In this document: piece by piece, positions 16,153-24,539 of the stretch
Layout: each line of letters starts with the position of its first letter
How positions within the stretch are numbered: the stretch's first letter is position 1
NCBI GenBank assembly: GCA_022824585.1
Contig: JAJDZN010000327.1
Location: 1-62,518, forward strand
Length of the DNA: 62,518 nucleotides
From: Bryobacterales bacterium
GTDB taxonomy: Bacteria > Acidobacteriota > Terriglobia > Bryobacterales > UBA6623
Direction: 5' to 3'
Translations under genes and position numbers: made by a program
Notes under the pieces: generated by a model
The model's database searches: none
What the model saw: the letters and a program-made list of their open reading frames with translations, nothing else
What the model was told of the DNA's origin: nothing

Positions 16153-17397
16153 ATGTGCGATAATGGAATCGTGCTGGTGCATTCATCGGTGACGGCACGC
16201 TGTAAGCTGTCTCCCGCTGGCTATGAACGGATGTTCCGAATCCGTCGGAGCCTGAATCGCCTCTACAACGACTCGCTGGAGGAACGCAAGAGGGCCTATC
16301 AGGAACGCAAGCAGAAACTCAGTTTCTACGACCAGTGCAAAGTACTGACGAAACTGCGGCAGTCCAACGAGCACGGGCTCGGAAGCATCGCAGTCGGACC
16401 GGCCCGCGGCATGCTCAAGCGCCTGGACCAAGCGTTCAAGAGTTTCTTCCGGCGTGTCAAGGTCGGGCAGAAGCCCGGTTATCCGCGCTTCCGGGCGCTG
16501 GCCCGTTGCGTCACCATCGACGTCACCAGCATTCGGCCGAGCGTGCTGCGAGACTGCGGCACGTACTACGCGATCCGTATCAAGGGCTTCCCGCGGATCC
16601 AGTGCTATCCGTCCCAGACGCTGCCCGACAGCCGTCAGTTGCAGTCCCTCCGACTTACGTTACGGGGACGCCACTGGCACGCGTCAATGGTGTACCAGCT
16701 CGAGCAGGCTGCCACGGAGCCTGCGACCGCCGCCACCGGTATCGATGTCGGCGTCCGCAAGCGGATGACGTTGTCGAACGGCAAGACCTACAAGCCACAC
16801 AAGCGGAACTGGAAACGAATGCGCAAGGCGCAGCGGGCCGTTGCCCGCTGCCAGAAGAGGTCGCAGACGCGACGTAAACGTGTTGCGCGCCTAGCGCGTT
16901 ACCGTCGCAGGGAATTCGTATCCCAGCGCAACGCCCTGCACAGGGCTACTACGGAGATCGTGCGCAGCTACGGACTGATCGCCGTGGAGCGCCTCAAGGT
17001 GGTCAACCTGACGCGTTCGGCCAAGGGGACGGAGGAGGCCCCCGGAACGAACGTAAATGCCAAGGCAGGTCTCAACCGCGAGATCCTGTCCCAGAACTGG
17101 TCACTTCTATTCTCCCAACTCGAGTACAAGGCAGAGTGGGCCGGACGAGAGTACGTGGAAGTGGATCCGAAGCATACCTCGCAGGACTGCCATCGTTGCG
17201 GTGCCAGAAACCATCCCAAGCGTTCTGAGACCTATCGATGTGCAGCCTGCGGACTGACGATGGACCGCGATCAAAACGCGGCCATCAACATCTTGGCGGC
17301 CGGGGTTTTAGCCGCCGGAGCGTCAACGTGGGCGGTTACGTCGTGCGTCGCTCCAGAACCGTATGCCGGGACTTCCATTCGGAAGTTTGGTATATAA
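16153..17397 (+). CDS. tnpB: RNA-guided endonuclease TnpB
   Basis: A 414-residue TnpB, the programmable nuclease of IS200/IS605 and IS607 elements and ancestor of Cas12, guided by an omega RNA made from the element's right end. All catalytic parts are intact: RuvC-I GIDVG with Asp198, RuvC-II AVERL with Glu279, zinc finger CHRC...CAAC (Cys346, 349, 363, 366) and RuvC-III DRDQNAAINI from Asp371. Length is normal for the family and there is no frameshift. The region around residues 210-260 is Arg/Lys-rich, as expected for RNA binding. A stretch of 33 residues follows RuvC-III, and its codons overlap the right repeat and hairpin, so protein and putative guide scaffold share sequence. ATG 16153 gives the full N-terminal fold. 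GTG codons slightly downstream are alternatives. Confidence 0.93.
   Translation: MCDNGIVLVHSSVTARCKLSPAGYERMFRIRRSLNRLYNDSLEERKRAYQERKQKLSFYDQCKVLTKLRQSNEHGLGSIAVGPARGMLKRLDQAFKSFFRRVKVGQKPGYPRFRALARCVTIDVTSIRPSVLRDCGTYYAIRIKGFPRIQCYPSQTLPDSRQLQSLRLTLRGRHWHASMVYQLEQAATEPATAATGIDVGVRKRMTLSNGKTYKPHKRNWKRMRKAQRAVARCQKRSQTRRKRVARLARYRRREFVSQRNALHRATTEIVRSYGLIAVERLKVVNLTRSAKGTEEAPGTNVNAKAGLNREILSQNWSLLFSQLEYKAEWAGREYVEVDPKHTSQDCHRCGARNHPKRSETYRCAACGLTMDRDQNAAINILAAGVLAAGASTWAVTSCVAPEPYAGTSIRKFGI
17371..17386 (+). other. Hairpin ACTTCC-ATTC-GGAAGT at the right end of the element
   Basis: A perfect 6-base-pair stem with a 4-base loop overlapping the last tnpB codons and the right inverted repeat. 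In known TnpB systems the omega RNA is transcribed through the 3' end of tnpB and ends in hairpins just before the guide, so this is a candidate scaffold hairpin. The bases after it, beginning near 17397, would be guide-like. Position supports this, but no transcript evidence exists here. Confidence 0.4.
17376..17396 (-). repeat. Right terminal inverted repeat of tnpB element
   Basis: Complementary partner of 16097-16117 (19 of 21 positions). It lies inside the last codons of tnpB; the gene's stop codon (TAA, 17395-17397) overlaps its outer edge by two bases. Confidence 0.65.
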
Positions 17398-17424
17398 GCT
17401 CCATAAACTGTACGGTTCCCAGCC

Positions 17425-18228
17425 TTGAAGATCTTGTTCATCGGCGACATCGTCGGCCGTCCCGGCCGCCGGGCGGTGTTTTCCAGCTTGCAGCGCCTGC
17501 TAGTGGACGAAGAGATCGATCTCGCGATCGCCAATTGCGAGAACGCGGCAGCTGGCTTCGGCGTGACGGGCAAGATCGCCGATCAACTGCTCGACGCAGG
17601 CTTGCACGTGCTCACATCCGGAAACCACATCTGGGACAAGCGCGAGGTGCTTGCCTATCTGGAAGGCGAGCCTAGGCTGCTGCGCCCGCACAATTATCCC
17701 GACGCGCCCGGCAGCGGGCTGTACGTGGGGCACACCGACACAGGCGTGCCGTACGCCGTCATGAACCTGCAAGGCCGGGTGTACCTGCCGCTGACCGACT
17801 GTCCGTTCCGCCAAGCCGATCAGCTCTTGGCTGAGCTGCCCTCGGACGTACGGGTATGCTTCGTCGACTTCCATGCCGAGGTCACCAGCGAAAAGAATGC
17901 TTTTGGCCGGTATCTGGACGGCCGTGTCAGCGCGGTGGTCGGAACCCACACGCATGTCCCGACCGCAGACGAGCGCGTGCTGCCGGGGGGCACCGCGTAC
18001 ATCACCGATGTCGGCATGACCGGGCCGCTCGCATCGGTGATCGGCATGAAGCCGGACGAGTCGCTGAAGCGCTTTCTGACGGCCCTGCCCACACGCTTCG
18101 AGCCGGCCTCTGGCACGGTCCGGCTCAACGCGGTTGTAGTCGACGTCGACGAGCGAACCGGGCGCGCCCGTTCGATCCGGCGCTGCGCCCAGGAATACGA
18201 CAGCAGCGGCCGCAATATAATGGACTAG
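17425..18228 (+). CDS. TIGR00282 family metallophosphoesterase (YmdB-like)
   Basis: A 267-residue phosphoesterase of the TIGR00282/YmdB family, which in Bacillus hydrolyses 2',3'-cyclic nucleotides and affects biofilm decisions. Metal-site residues are visible: Asp8 in FIGDIVGRPGR, Glu39 and Asn40 in NCENAAAG, Asn67-His68 in SGNHIWD, a His in VDFHAEVTSEK and two in VVGTHTHVPTADE. Translation begins with TTG 17425 followed by AAG, which starts the fold exactly where relatives do (MKILFIGD). There is no Shine-Dalgarno upstream. The start lies only 28 bases after the tnpB element's right repeat, so the element may have replaced the original leader. The ttcA-like gene follows with an 17-base gap. 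Confidence 0.88.
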   Translation: MKILFIGDIVGRPGRRAVFSSLQRLLVDEEIDLAIANCENAAAGFGVTGKIADQLLDAGLHVLTSGNHIWDKREVLAYLEGEPRLLRPHNYPDAPGSGLYVGHTDTGVPYAVMNLQGRVYLPLTDCPFRQADQLLAELPSDVRVCFVDFHAEVTSEKNAFGRYLDGRVSAVVGTHTHVPTADERVLPGGTAYITDVGMTGPLASVIGMKPDESLKRFLTALPTRFEPASGTVRLNAVVVDVDERTGRARSIRRCAQEYDSSGRNIMD

Positions 18229-18245
18229 CCGTCGCGTGGCTCGCC

Positions 18246-19097
18246 GTGGACATTCGCAAGACACTGCTCCGCAAGACGGGCAAGGCGATTGCCGACTTCG
18301 ACATGATCCGCGATGGCGACCGCATCGCGGTCGGAGTCTCCGGCGGCAAGGATTCGCTCGCACTGCTGGACGCCCTGCTGCTGCTCCGGCGGCGTTCCCC
18401 GGTGCGATTCTCCCTGCGGGCCTTCACCATTGAGCAGGGCAAGTTCGTCCGGCCTGTGGAGCCGGTCGGTGACCTTCTTTCCCAGCGCGGGGTCGAGTGG
18501 ACCTACTACGTCGACGAGCCTTCCTTGAAATTGCTCGAAGACCAGCCGGGACACGGCTGCGACACGTGCAGCCGCTTCCGGCGCCGTGCTGTCTACGATG
18601 TCGCCTCCAAGCTGGACTGCAACGTGGTAGCGCTCGGCCACACCGCTGACGACCTCTGCGAGGCCCTGCTTCGCAACGCGCTCTTCACCGGTCGCTTGAG
18701 CGCGTTGCCGCCTGTGACAAGTTCGCGCTCGGGAGACTTCCGCCTGATTCGCCCGCTGGTATACGTCAGCGAAGACGTGACGCGGGCTTACGCCGAGGAG
18801 TCTGGAATCCCGATCACGCCCTGCGTGTGCTCTTACAAGACCGGCACCGTCCGCGAGAAGCTGCGAGCGTTCTTGGCCGACCTGCGCCAGGACAATCCCC
18901 ATGTGCTGGAGAACTTGCTGGCTGCCATGGGGCGAATCGATTCCGAGCGCCTTCTCGACAAGCGCTTTCTGGGCGGCCCGCCCGCAACGGGCGCGCCAGA
19001 GAATGACGCTACAATGTTGCTCTCGCCGGAGAAGCTCGCGCGCGCCTCTGTAGCCATTGATTCTGCTTCGTGCCAGGACGTGGACTACGCATGGTGA
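18246..19097 (+). CDS. TtcA-like tRNA 2-thiocytidine biosynthesis ATPase
   Basis: A 283-residue PP-loop ATPase that would thiolate cytidine in tRNA. The pyrophosphate loop is VSGGKDS at about residues 31-37. Two Cys in CDTC (about residues 103-106), followed by FRRR, and Cys in PCVCSY (about 198-200) fit the Cys ligands of the TtcA [4Fe-4S] cluster. HTADD is the usual motif after the Cys pair. The start is taken as GTG 18246, aligning the N-terminus with relatives (DIRKTLLRKTGKAI). It lies just downstream of the YmdB-like gene, probably on one transcript. Other PP-loop tRNA modifying enzymes (TtuA type) share these motifs, so the target base is an inference. Confidence 0.82.
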   Translation: MDIRKTLLRKTGKAIADFDMIRDGDRIAVGVSGGKDSLALLDALLLLRRRSPVRFSLRAFTIEQGKFVRPVEPVGDLLSQRGVEWTYYVDEPSLKLLEDQPGHGCDTCSRFRRRAVYDVASKLDCNVVALGHTADDLCEALLRNALFTGRLSALPPVTSSRSGDFRLIRPLVYVSEDVTRAYAEESGIPITPCVCSYKTGTVREKLRAFLADLRQDNPHVLENLLAAMGRIDSERLLDKRFLGGPPATGAPENDATMLLSPEKLARASVAIDSASCQDVDYAW

Positions 19098-19204
19098 GCG
19101 CTGCGAGAGAACCGAGTTCAAGCGGCTTGCCCATTGCGGAACCGGTTTGCACGACCGCGTGCCTAGGCTCAGTTCAGCGATTCTAGCTTGGTGATCGATA
19201 GGCG

Positions 19205-20362
19205 ATGAGCACCGGACCGGCGACTCCAGCCGAGAACCGTTCCAACCGCGCCGCCGCGCTCGCAGGGATCGCGGTCGTGGCGCTGCTGTTCGCGTTCTTG
19301 GTCGGGATTCGCGGCTTGGGGGATGGGTTCAAGCTGCTCGGTGGCGACCTGTTGGACGCCTTCTTCAGCGCGACGTCGAATCCGTTCATCGCGTTGATGG
19401 TCGGCATCCTGACGACGACGCTCGTGCAGAGTTCCTCCGTCACGACCTCGATGGTGGTGGGCCTGGTCGCCGCTCCCGAGAACCCGCTGCCGCTGGCGAA
19501 CGCCGTGCCGATGATCATGGGCGCCAACATCGGCACGACCGCCACCAACACGATCGTGTCGATCGCGCACATGGGGCGTCCCGACGAGTTCCGGCGCGCC
19601 TTCGCGGTCGCGACCTGTCATGACGCCTTCAATTTCTTGGCAGTGCTGGTGCTGCTTCCGCTGGAGATCGCGACCGGGTTCCTCTCCAAGTCCGCGGCCA
19701 CGTTGGCGGATCGCCTGCCATCCATGGGCGGGGGCGACTTCGACAGCCCGATCGCAGTGATCCTCAAGGCCGGCATCGCCCCGCTGCAATCGCTGGCGGA
19801 AACGCTCTCCGCTGCGCCGCAGGCGCAAGGCATTCTGCTGGTCGCCTGCAGCGGCGCGCTGATCTTCGCGTCACTGATGCTGATCGTGCGGACGCTGCAC
19901 GCCACGTTGCTGTCGAAGGCCGAGCGCATGGTCGAAGTGGCTCTGGGCCCCTCGAGCGTGTTGGCGATCCTGATCGGCTGCATCGTCACCGCGATGGTGC
20001 AGTCGAGTTCCATCACCACTTCGCTGCTCGTGCCGCTGGCCGGCGTGGGCCTGATCACCCTGCGCCAAGCGTTCCCGGTCACGATCGGGGCGAACCTAGG
20101 GACGACGATGACGGCGCTGATGGCCTCGCTGGCAGGGTCGGGACCGAATGCACAGGCCGGGATCGAGATCGCGCTGACTCACTTGGGCTTCAATCTCGCC
20201 GCTACCCTGCTGATCTATCCGTGGCCGCCGGTGCGCGGATCCATCCTGAACGTCGTCACTCGCTTCGCCGATCTGGCGACGCGCTCGAAGTTGCTCGCGA
20301 TAGCGTATTTGCTGGTGCTGTTCTACGGCTTGCCCGCAGCGGCGGCGTTCTTGTTCGGATAG
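19205..20362 (+). CDS. Na/Pi cotransporter family protein
   Basis: A 385-residue membrane protein of the Na+/phosphate cotransporter (NptA/PNaS) family. The two QSSS signatures of the inverted-repeat transport core are present: VQSSSVTTSM near residue 78 and VQSSSITTSL near residue 263, each preceded by a hydrophobic helix. GANIGTT and GANLGTT likewise form the paired repeat. It would import phosphate with sodium at the cytoplasmic membrane. The C-terminal PhoU-like domain found in many bacterial members is absent. The gene stands alone between ttcA and a convergent sulfatase. No Pho box was recognised upstream. Confidence 0.88.
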   Translation: MSTGPATPAENRSNRAAALAGIAVVALLFAFLVGIRGLGDGFKLLGGDLLDAFFSATSNPFIALMVGILTTTLVQSSSVTTSMVVGLVAAPENPLPLANAVPMIMGANIGTTATNTIVSIAHMGRPDEFRRAFAVATCHDAFNFLAVLVLLPLEIATGFLSKSAATLADRLPSMGGGDFDSPIAVILKAGIAPLQSLAETLSAAPQAQGILLVACSGALIFASLMLIVRTLHATLLSKAERMVEVALGPSSVLAILIGCIVTAMVQSSSITTSLLVPLAGVGLITLRQAFPVTIGANLGTTMTALMASLAGSGPNAQAGIEIALTHLGFNLAATLLIYPWPPVRGSILNVVTRFADLATRSKLLAIAYLLVLFYGLPAAAAFLFG

Positions 20363-20368
20363 GCCGCC

Positions 20369-21967
20369 CTAGCGCGCCGGCGCGCTTCGCCCCGCCGCCT
20401 TGAACTCATCGAGGGCTTCCTTCATGCGCTTCGCGGTCTCGGCTTGTTGGTAGTACAGGTTGCGCGTCTCGCCGGGGTCGCTGGCAAGGTCGAAGAGCTG
20501 GGCCGGGGCGTCGGGTGCTCCGTCGTCGAGCGCGAAATCGACGAGGAACGGGCGGGTGTAGTCGTTTCCGCCCGATCCGGCGTGGTCCAGATACTTCCAC
20601 GCGCCTTGGCGCAACGCCAGGCCGAGCGAGCTAGTCTGGTGCAGCGCGAGCTTCCGGATGGGCGAGCCGTCATGGCTCCCGGCCAGCAGGGCCGAGAAAT
20701 CGAAGCTGTCCTCGGCCGCGTCGTTGGGCAGCGCGTAGCCGGTCAGCGCGGCCGCGGTCGCCATGATGTCCGTCAGGTTGAACAGTTGGTCGCTGGCAGA
20801 GCCGGGCTGGATCTTGCCCGGCCAGCGGGCGATCGTTGGGACGCGGTGCCCGCCTTCCCACTGGTCGCGCTTGACGCCCCGCCACGGCCGCGCGCCGTCG
20901 TGGTCATGGTCACGGCGCATGTGATAGGCCGTGGTCACCTCGGGCCCGTTGTCGCTCGTGAACAGCACCAACGTCTCTTCTGCCAGCCCCAGGCGGTCCA
21001 GGGCGGCCATGAGCTCGCCGACGATGAAATCCATTTCGAACAGGAAGTCACCGTGGGGCCCGGCTTCGGTCCTGCCCTGGAATTCCGGAGCCGCGAACGA
21101 CGGCAGGTGAACCGCCTGCATCGAGTGAAACAGGAAGAACGGCCGGTCTGGCGCGCGCGCGGCGTGCTCCTCGAGGAATCGGACGCTGCGCTCGAGAAAC
21201 ACCAGGTCGACTTTTTCGAGATCGTAGTCGGGCGCGATCAGCCCCCGCCGGTTGTCGTTGGCGTAGGGGTGCTTCGGAAGCGGGGCGCGATCCAATAGCG
21301 CCTCGGGCGGAACCGGGACGCGGTCTCCTTCGATCCAGGCGTAGAGCCAGTCCGTGGTGGGACAGGCGACCGTGCCGAAGAACTGGTCGAATCCCCGACT
21401 CAGCGGCCCGTCCGGGATCGCGCGGCTGAAGTCCACCCGCCGGACCCGTTCGACACCGGCGGCGATACGCTCTTCGCGGGTCGCCACCGGCAGGTCGATT
21501 GCATGCACGGGCTGTCCCTCCGAATCGAAGAAGGTCATGCCCAGATGCCACTTGCCGACCATGGCGGTGGCGTAGCCGGACTCGCGAAGCATTTGCGCGA
21601 GCGTGAGCCGGCCCGGCTCGATCAAGCACGGGCCGTCGACGCCGGTGAACACTCCGCGCATGCCGTTGCGGAACGGCATGCGGCCCGTCAGAATGCCGTA
21701 CCGGGTCGGCGTGCAGACTGTCGACGGGCTGTGCGCGTCTGTGAAGCGCAGGCCTTGCCGGGCAAGGTTGTCGAGGTGCTTGGTCTCGACCTTCGCTTGG
21801 TCGTTGTAAGCGCTTACGTCGCCGTATCCGAGGTCGTCCGCGAGGATCAGCAGGATGTTGGGCGGGCGGCCCGCTCCGCCGTCCTCCGCGCAACCCCAGC
21901 CAACCGCCAGCGCAGCCAAGCCCAGCGCCAAGGCCCTGGCCCGCGCCCCGGCGCTAGGAGCCAGCAT
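20369..21967 (-). CDS. Sulfatase (arylsulfatase type)
   Basis: A 532-residue secreted sulfatase that hydrolyses sulfate esters. The formylglycine motif CTPTR (STVCTPTRYGILTGR, near residue 92) shows the Cys-type enzyme activated by formylglycine-generating enzyme. The metal site LLILADDLGYGD (two Asp) and KWHLG are present, and SDNGPEV supplies the C-terminal metal ligands. The N-terminus is hydrophobic and ends WGCAEDGG, which could be a lipoprotein cleavage site with an imperfect lipobox. ATG 21967 lies 2 bases after the Gfo/Idh stop codon, so the two genes are translated from one message. The pair is typical of degradation of sulfated glycans, but the substrate cannot be stated. No formylglycine-generating enzyme is in the window. 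Confidence 0.92.
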   Translation of the reverse strand: MLAPSAGARARALALGLAALAVGWGCAEDGGAGRPPNILLILADDLGYGDVSAYNDQAKVETKHLDNLARQGLRFTDAHSPSTVCTPTRYGILTGRMPFRNGMRGVFTGVDGPCLIEPGRLTLAQMLRESGYATAMVGKWHLGMTFFDSEGQPVHAIDLPVATREERIAAGVERVRRVDFSRAIPDGPLSRGFDQFFGTVACPTTDWLYAWIEGDRVPVPPEALLDRAPLPKHPYANDNRRGLIAPDYDLEKVDLVFLERSVRFLEEHAARAPDRPFFLFHSMQAVHLPSFAAPEFQGRTEAGPHGDFLFEMDFIVGELMAALDRLGLAEETLVLFTSDNGPEVTTAYHMRRDHDHDGARPWRGVKRDQWEGGHRVPTIARWPGKIQPGSASDQLFNLTDIMATAAALTGYALPNDAAEDSFDFSALLAGSHDGSPIRKLALHQTSSLGLALRQGAWKYLDHAGSGGNDYTRPFLVDFALDDGAPDAPAQLFDLASDPGETRNLYYQQAETAKRMKEALDEFKAAGRSAPAR

Positions 21968-21969
21968 GC

Positions 21970-23325
21970 TCAGCCGACCTTGGGCGGGGTCTCGGTGACC
22001 TCTTCGACATCGGGGTCGAAGTACAGGACCTTGCCCTGGCGCAGGGCCATCACGCCCATCGAAATCGTCGTTTGGGCGCGGTAGGCTGTGTCGGCGTCCA
22101 AGTTCGGCTTGGCGCGGGTGCGCATGCACTCCAAGAAGTTCTTCATGTGCGCGTCCGGCCCGCGGTCCTCGACCTTGATCTGCACCGTGTCGGTGCCGTA
22201 CTTCTTGACGAAGGCGTCTCGGTAGATCCTCTCCGACTCCACGGTGATGTAGTCCGTCTTGCCTTCGAAACGGCCGTGCTCGACCATCAGGATGGTGCCT
22301 TCATGGCCGCGAATCAGGCCCGGGATGTGCCGCGAATTCGCCATGGAGGCGCTCAGCACCAGGGAATGGCCCTTGGCAAAGTCGGCCAACAGGTTCATGG
22401 TGTCGGGCACCTCGCGGTCGCCAGGGGCGTTGAAGATATACTTGCCGCCGGATGCCGTGACCCGGTAGGGGAATTGCGCCTCTCCCCAGCAGATATTCAG
22501 CGGCGCGACCACGTGATAGAAGAGGTCGGTCGCGATGCCGCCGGAGTAGTCCCAGTACTTGCGGAAGCGGAAGAAGCGATGGGGGTCCCATTCGCGCTTC
22601 TGGGCCGGGCCGAGCCACATGTTCCAGTCGACGTAGTTCACGCCCTGGCCGTGCGGTCCGGCGTCGGGTTCGATCACCCAGCCCCGGCCGCGCTCCGGCG
22701 TCCAGTTCCACTCGCCGCGCAAGGAGTTGCGGTGGTACGAGCCCTGACTGGAAATCAGCTTGCCGATCATCCCGTCTTGCAGCGCCTTGCGGGCCTTCCA
22801 CCACTGATCGGCGGAGGTCGTCTGCGAGCCCACCTGCAGCACGGCGCCGGTCTCCCGGACCCTGCGCGCCACCGCCTTGGCCTCCTCGATGGTGTGCGTC
22901 ATCGGTTTCTCGAGATACACGTCCAAGCCCGCGTCGATGGCCGCCAACGCCATCGTGCCGTGCCAGTGGTCGGGCGTGGCGATTACGACGGCGTCCACGT
23001 CGGGCCGCGCCAGCACCTCGCGGTAGTCGAGCGTGGAGAACTCGGCTTTCGAGTTTTCTTGGGCCAGCCGCCGCCGCTTCTCGTAGACGTCGCAGACAGC
23101 CGTGATCTTGAAGTTCTGGCCGCCTTCGATCATGCGCAGCATCAGGCGCTGGAGGCTGCTGCCGCGTCCTCCGACGCCGATCTGGGCGACGTTGATGCGG
23201 TCGTTCGCGCCGATCACGCGGCGGTTCGATGCTGCGTCTTGCGGCCTGGCGGGCGCAGCTGCGGCGACCGCCGCCGTGGCGCCTTGCAGAAAGCGCCGGC
23301 GATTGAAAGGTGTTGTGGCTGACAT
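21970..23325 (-). CDS. Gfo/Idh/MocA family oxidoreductase, Tat-exported
   Basis: A 451-residue NAD(P)-dependent oxidoreductase acting on sugars or inositol-like polyols. A twin-arginine signal ([17 protein letters not shown], residues 8-24) sends the folded enzyme out with its cofactor. The Rossmann glycine motif is [10 protein letters not shown] (about 48-57) and the EKP signature YLEKPM carries the conserved Lys. The second half is the alpha/beta domain of the family, including [15 protein letters not shown]. Exported relatives are very numerous in Acidobacteriota and Planctomycetota. It leads an operon with the downstream sulfatase. TACAAT (minus strand, 23347 to 23342) is a candidate -10 box 17 bases before the ATG. 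Confidence 0.9.
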   Translation of the reverse strand: MSATTPFNRRRFLQGATAAVAAAAPARPQDAASNRRVIGANDRINVAQIGVGGRGSSLQRLMLRMIEGGQNFKITAVCDVYEKRRRLAQENSKAEFSTLDYREVLARPDVDAVVIATPDHWHGTMALAAIDAGLDVYLEKPMTHTIEEAKAVARRVRETGAVLQVGSQTTSADQWWKARKALQDGMIGKLISSQGSYHRNSLRGEWNWTPERGRGWVIEPDAGPHGQGVNYVDWNMWLGPAQKREWDPHRFFRFRKYWDYSGGIATDLFYHVVAPLNICWGEAQFPYRVTASGGKYIFNAPGDREVPDTMNLLADFAKGHSLVLSASMANSRHIPGLIRGHEGTILMVEHGRFEGKTDYITVESERIYRDAFVKKYGTDTVQIKVEDRGPDAHMKNFLECMRTRAKPNLDADTAYRAQTTISMGVMALRQGKVLYFDPDVEEVTETPPKVG

Positions 23326-23341
23326 CTCTGGTACCGCAAGA

Positions 23342-23347
23342 ATTGTA
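23342..23347 (-). promoter_or_regulatory. -10 box TACAAT for the Gfo/Idh-sulfatase operon
   Basis: TACAAT on the minus strand, preceded by TG (TGATACAAT) and followed after 16 bases by the Gfo/Idh ATG. The -35 region shows no good TTGACA match, so strength is uncertain. Confidence 0.35.
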
Positions 23348-23427
23348 TCAAAGCGAGCGCTTTCTTCGGCCTCCCCAGGCCATCCCGAGCGCCGCGCCGA
23401 AACGGCTTCGAGGCGTGCGATTTTCGC

Positions 23428-24495
23428 CTACAGGTCTTTCGCCGCCGGCAGTCCGAAACCGCTCTCCGCCGCTCGGACGGCGGCCACGACCGCTTGCGCC
23501 AGCGCGTCGGCCGCCAGTGCGCCGATTTCGCCCAGCAGGCGCGCATCGACGGCGCTGCCGCCGGTGCCCAATGCGAACACCGTGTCTCCGTCAAACGGCA
23601 TGTGGGCGGGGCGGATTGCCATAGCCAGTCCGTCGTGCGCCATTTGCGCGGCCTTGGCCGCTTGCGTCTTGGTCCACGTTACGTTGGCTGCGACGACCGC
23701 TATGGTCGTATTCTGAGCCGCGCCCGACCGCTCGTCGCGACGTCCGGAGCGCAGCTGCGCCATGCTGTCGGCAAACGCGGCACCGTCGCTGGTTCTCGCG
23801 CCGGCCACGATCTGGCCGGTTGCGGGATCGACGATGTCACCGAGGGCGTTGACAGCCGCAACGGCGCCAACCACCAGGCCATCGGGTCGCGTGACGGCCG
23901 CCGATCCCAGCCCTCCGCGCATCGCCCGGCGCCGGCCGAACAGCTTGCCCACGGTAGCGCCGGCGCCGGCGCCGGCATTTCCCATCGGCACTGGCCGCCG
24001 CGAGGCGTCTCTGGCGGCTTGGAGTCCGGACTTTGCCGTCGGCCTGACCTCCGGATCGCCGACGCCGAGGTCGAACAGTATGGCTGCCGGCACGATCGGG
24101 ACAACGGACTCGCCCACGCGGAAGCCCACGCCCTCGCTCTCCAGGTATTGCATCACTCCGTCAGCCGCAGCCAGCCCGTAGGCGCTCCCGCCGGAGAGCA
24201 CCACGGCATGGACGGTATCGACGCTCATTTCGGGCCGCAGCAGGTCGGTTTCTCGCGTGCCGGGGGCTCCGCCCCGGACATCCACGCCTGCCACCGCACC
24301 CTCGTCGGCCAAGACCACGGTGCAGCCGGTAGAGCCTGACGGGTGCGTCCAATGCCCGACTCGTATGCCGGGGACCGCGGTCAAGGTGGAGTTCACTTCG
24401 CTTGCCCGTAGCGCTGCGGACGGGCCGATCGCCATCGAGGCTCCCAGCCACAGGGCGCGACGCCGGGAGAGGCCAGTGCTGGCGACGCTCTGCAT
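23428..24495 (-). CDS. P1 family peptidase (DmpA/S58)
   Basis: A 355-residue member of the P1/DmpA aminopeptidase family of N-terminal nucleophile hydrolases, which self-cleave to expose Ser or Thr and then act on N-terminal D- or L-residues or beta-peptides. Family marks are VPGIRVGHWTH, GCTVVLADEGAVAGVDVRGGAPGTRE, LSGGSAYGLAAADGV and the region NTTIAVVAANVTW, whose first Thr residues are the likely cleavage and nucleophile position. The N-terminus SRRRALWLGASMA resembles a twin-arginine or Sec signal. ATG 24495 is preferred; GTG 24501 is in frame. It diverges from the LarA-like gene across 44 bases. Confidence 0.87.
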   Translation of the reverse strand: MQSVASTGLSRRRALWLGASMAIGPSAALRASEVNSTLTAVPGIRVGHWTHPSGSTGCTVVLADEGAVAGVDVRGGAPGTRETDLLRPEMSVDTVHAVVLSGGSAYGLAAADGVMQYLESEGVGFRVGESVVPIVPAAILFDLGVGDPEVRPTAKSGLQAARDASRRPVPMGNAGAGAGATVGKLFGRRRAMRGGLGSAAVTRPDGLVVGAVAAVNALGDIVDPATGQIVAGARTSDGAAFADSMAQLRSGRRDERSGAAQNTTIAVVAANVTWTKTQAAKAAQMAHDGLAMAIRPAHMPFDGDTVFALGTGGSAVDARLLGEIGALAADALAQAVVAAVRAAESGFGLPAAKDL

Positions 24496-24525
24496 GCGCA
24501 CATCATTATCGCCGGGCAGTCTCGC

Positions 24526-24531
24526 TATAAT
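24526..24531 (+). promoter_or_regulatory. Consensus -10 box TATAAT 8 bases before the LarA-like ATG
   Basis: A perfect TATAAT whose end lies 8 bases before ATG 24540. Transcription starting about 7 bases after the box would begin at or next to the ATG, so the message may be leaderless. The -35 region (24503-24508, TCATTA) is weak. Confidence 0.5.
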
Positions 24532-24539
24532 CCTGTGCC

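Larger units (their letters stand above)
16097..17396 (+). mobile_element. Solo tnpB element bounded by 21-base inverted repeats
   Basis: A 1.3-kb insertion between the MOSC gene and the YmdB-like gene. It holds one intact tnpB and no tnpA. The two edges carry nearly perfect inverted repeats (19 of 21 bases match), which is not typical of IS200/IS605 elements, whose ends are subterminal hairpins. Both edges are AT-rich against a GC-rich chromosome, supporting recent acquisition. The exact ends and target site are not certain. The repeats mark the minimum extent, and the right one includes the tnpB stop codon. Confidence 0.6.

Noticed and set aside
16046..17424. tnpA transposase accompanying tnpB
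   Set aside because: No Y1 transposase (HUH) or serine resolvase frame is present on either strand within the element or its flanks.
23950..23985. GCGCCG short tandem repeat
   Set aside because: It lies within P1 peptidase codons (alternating Gly-Ala) and is explained by protein sequence and GC bias.
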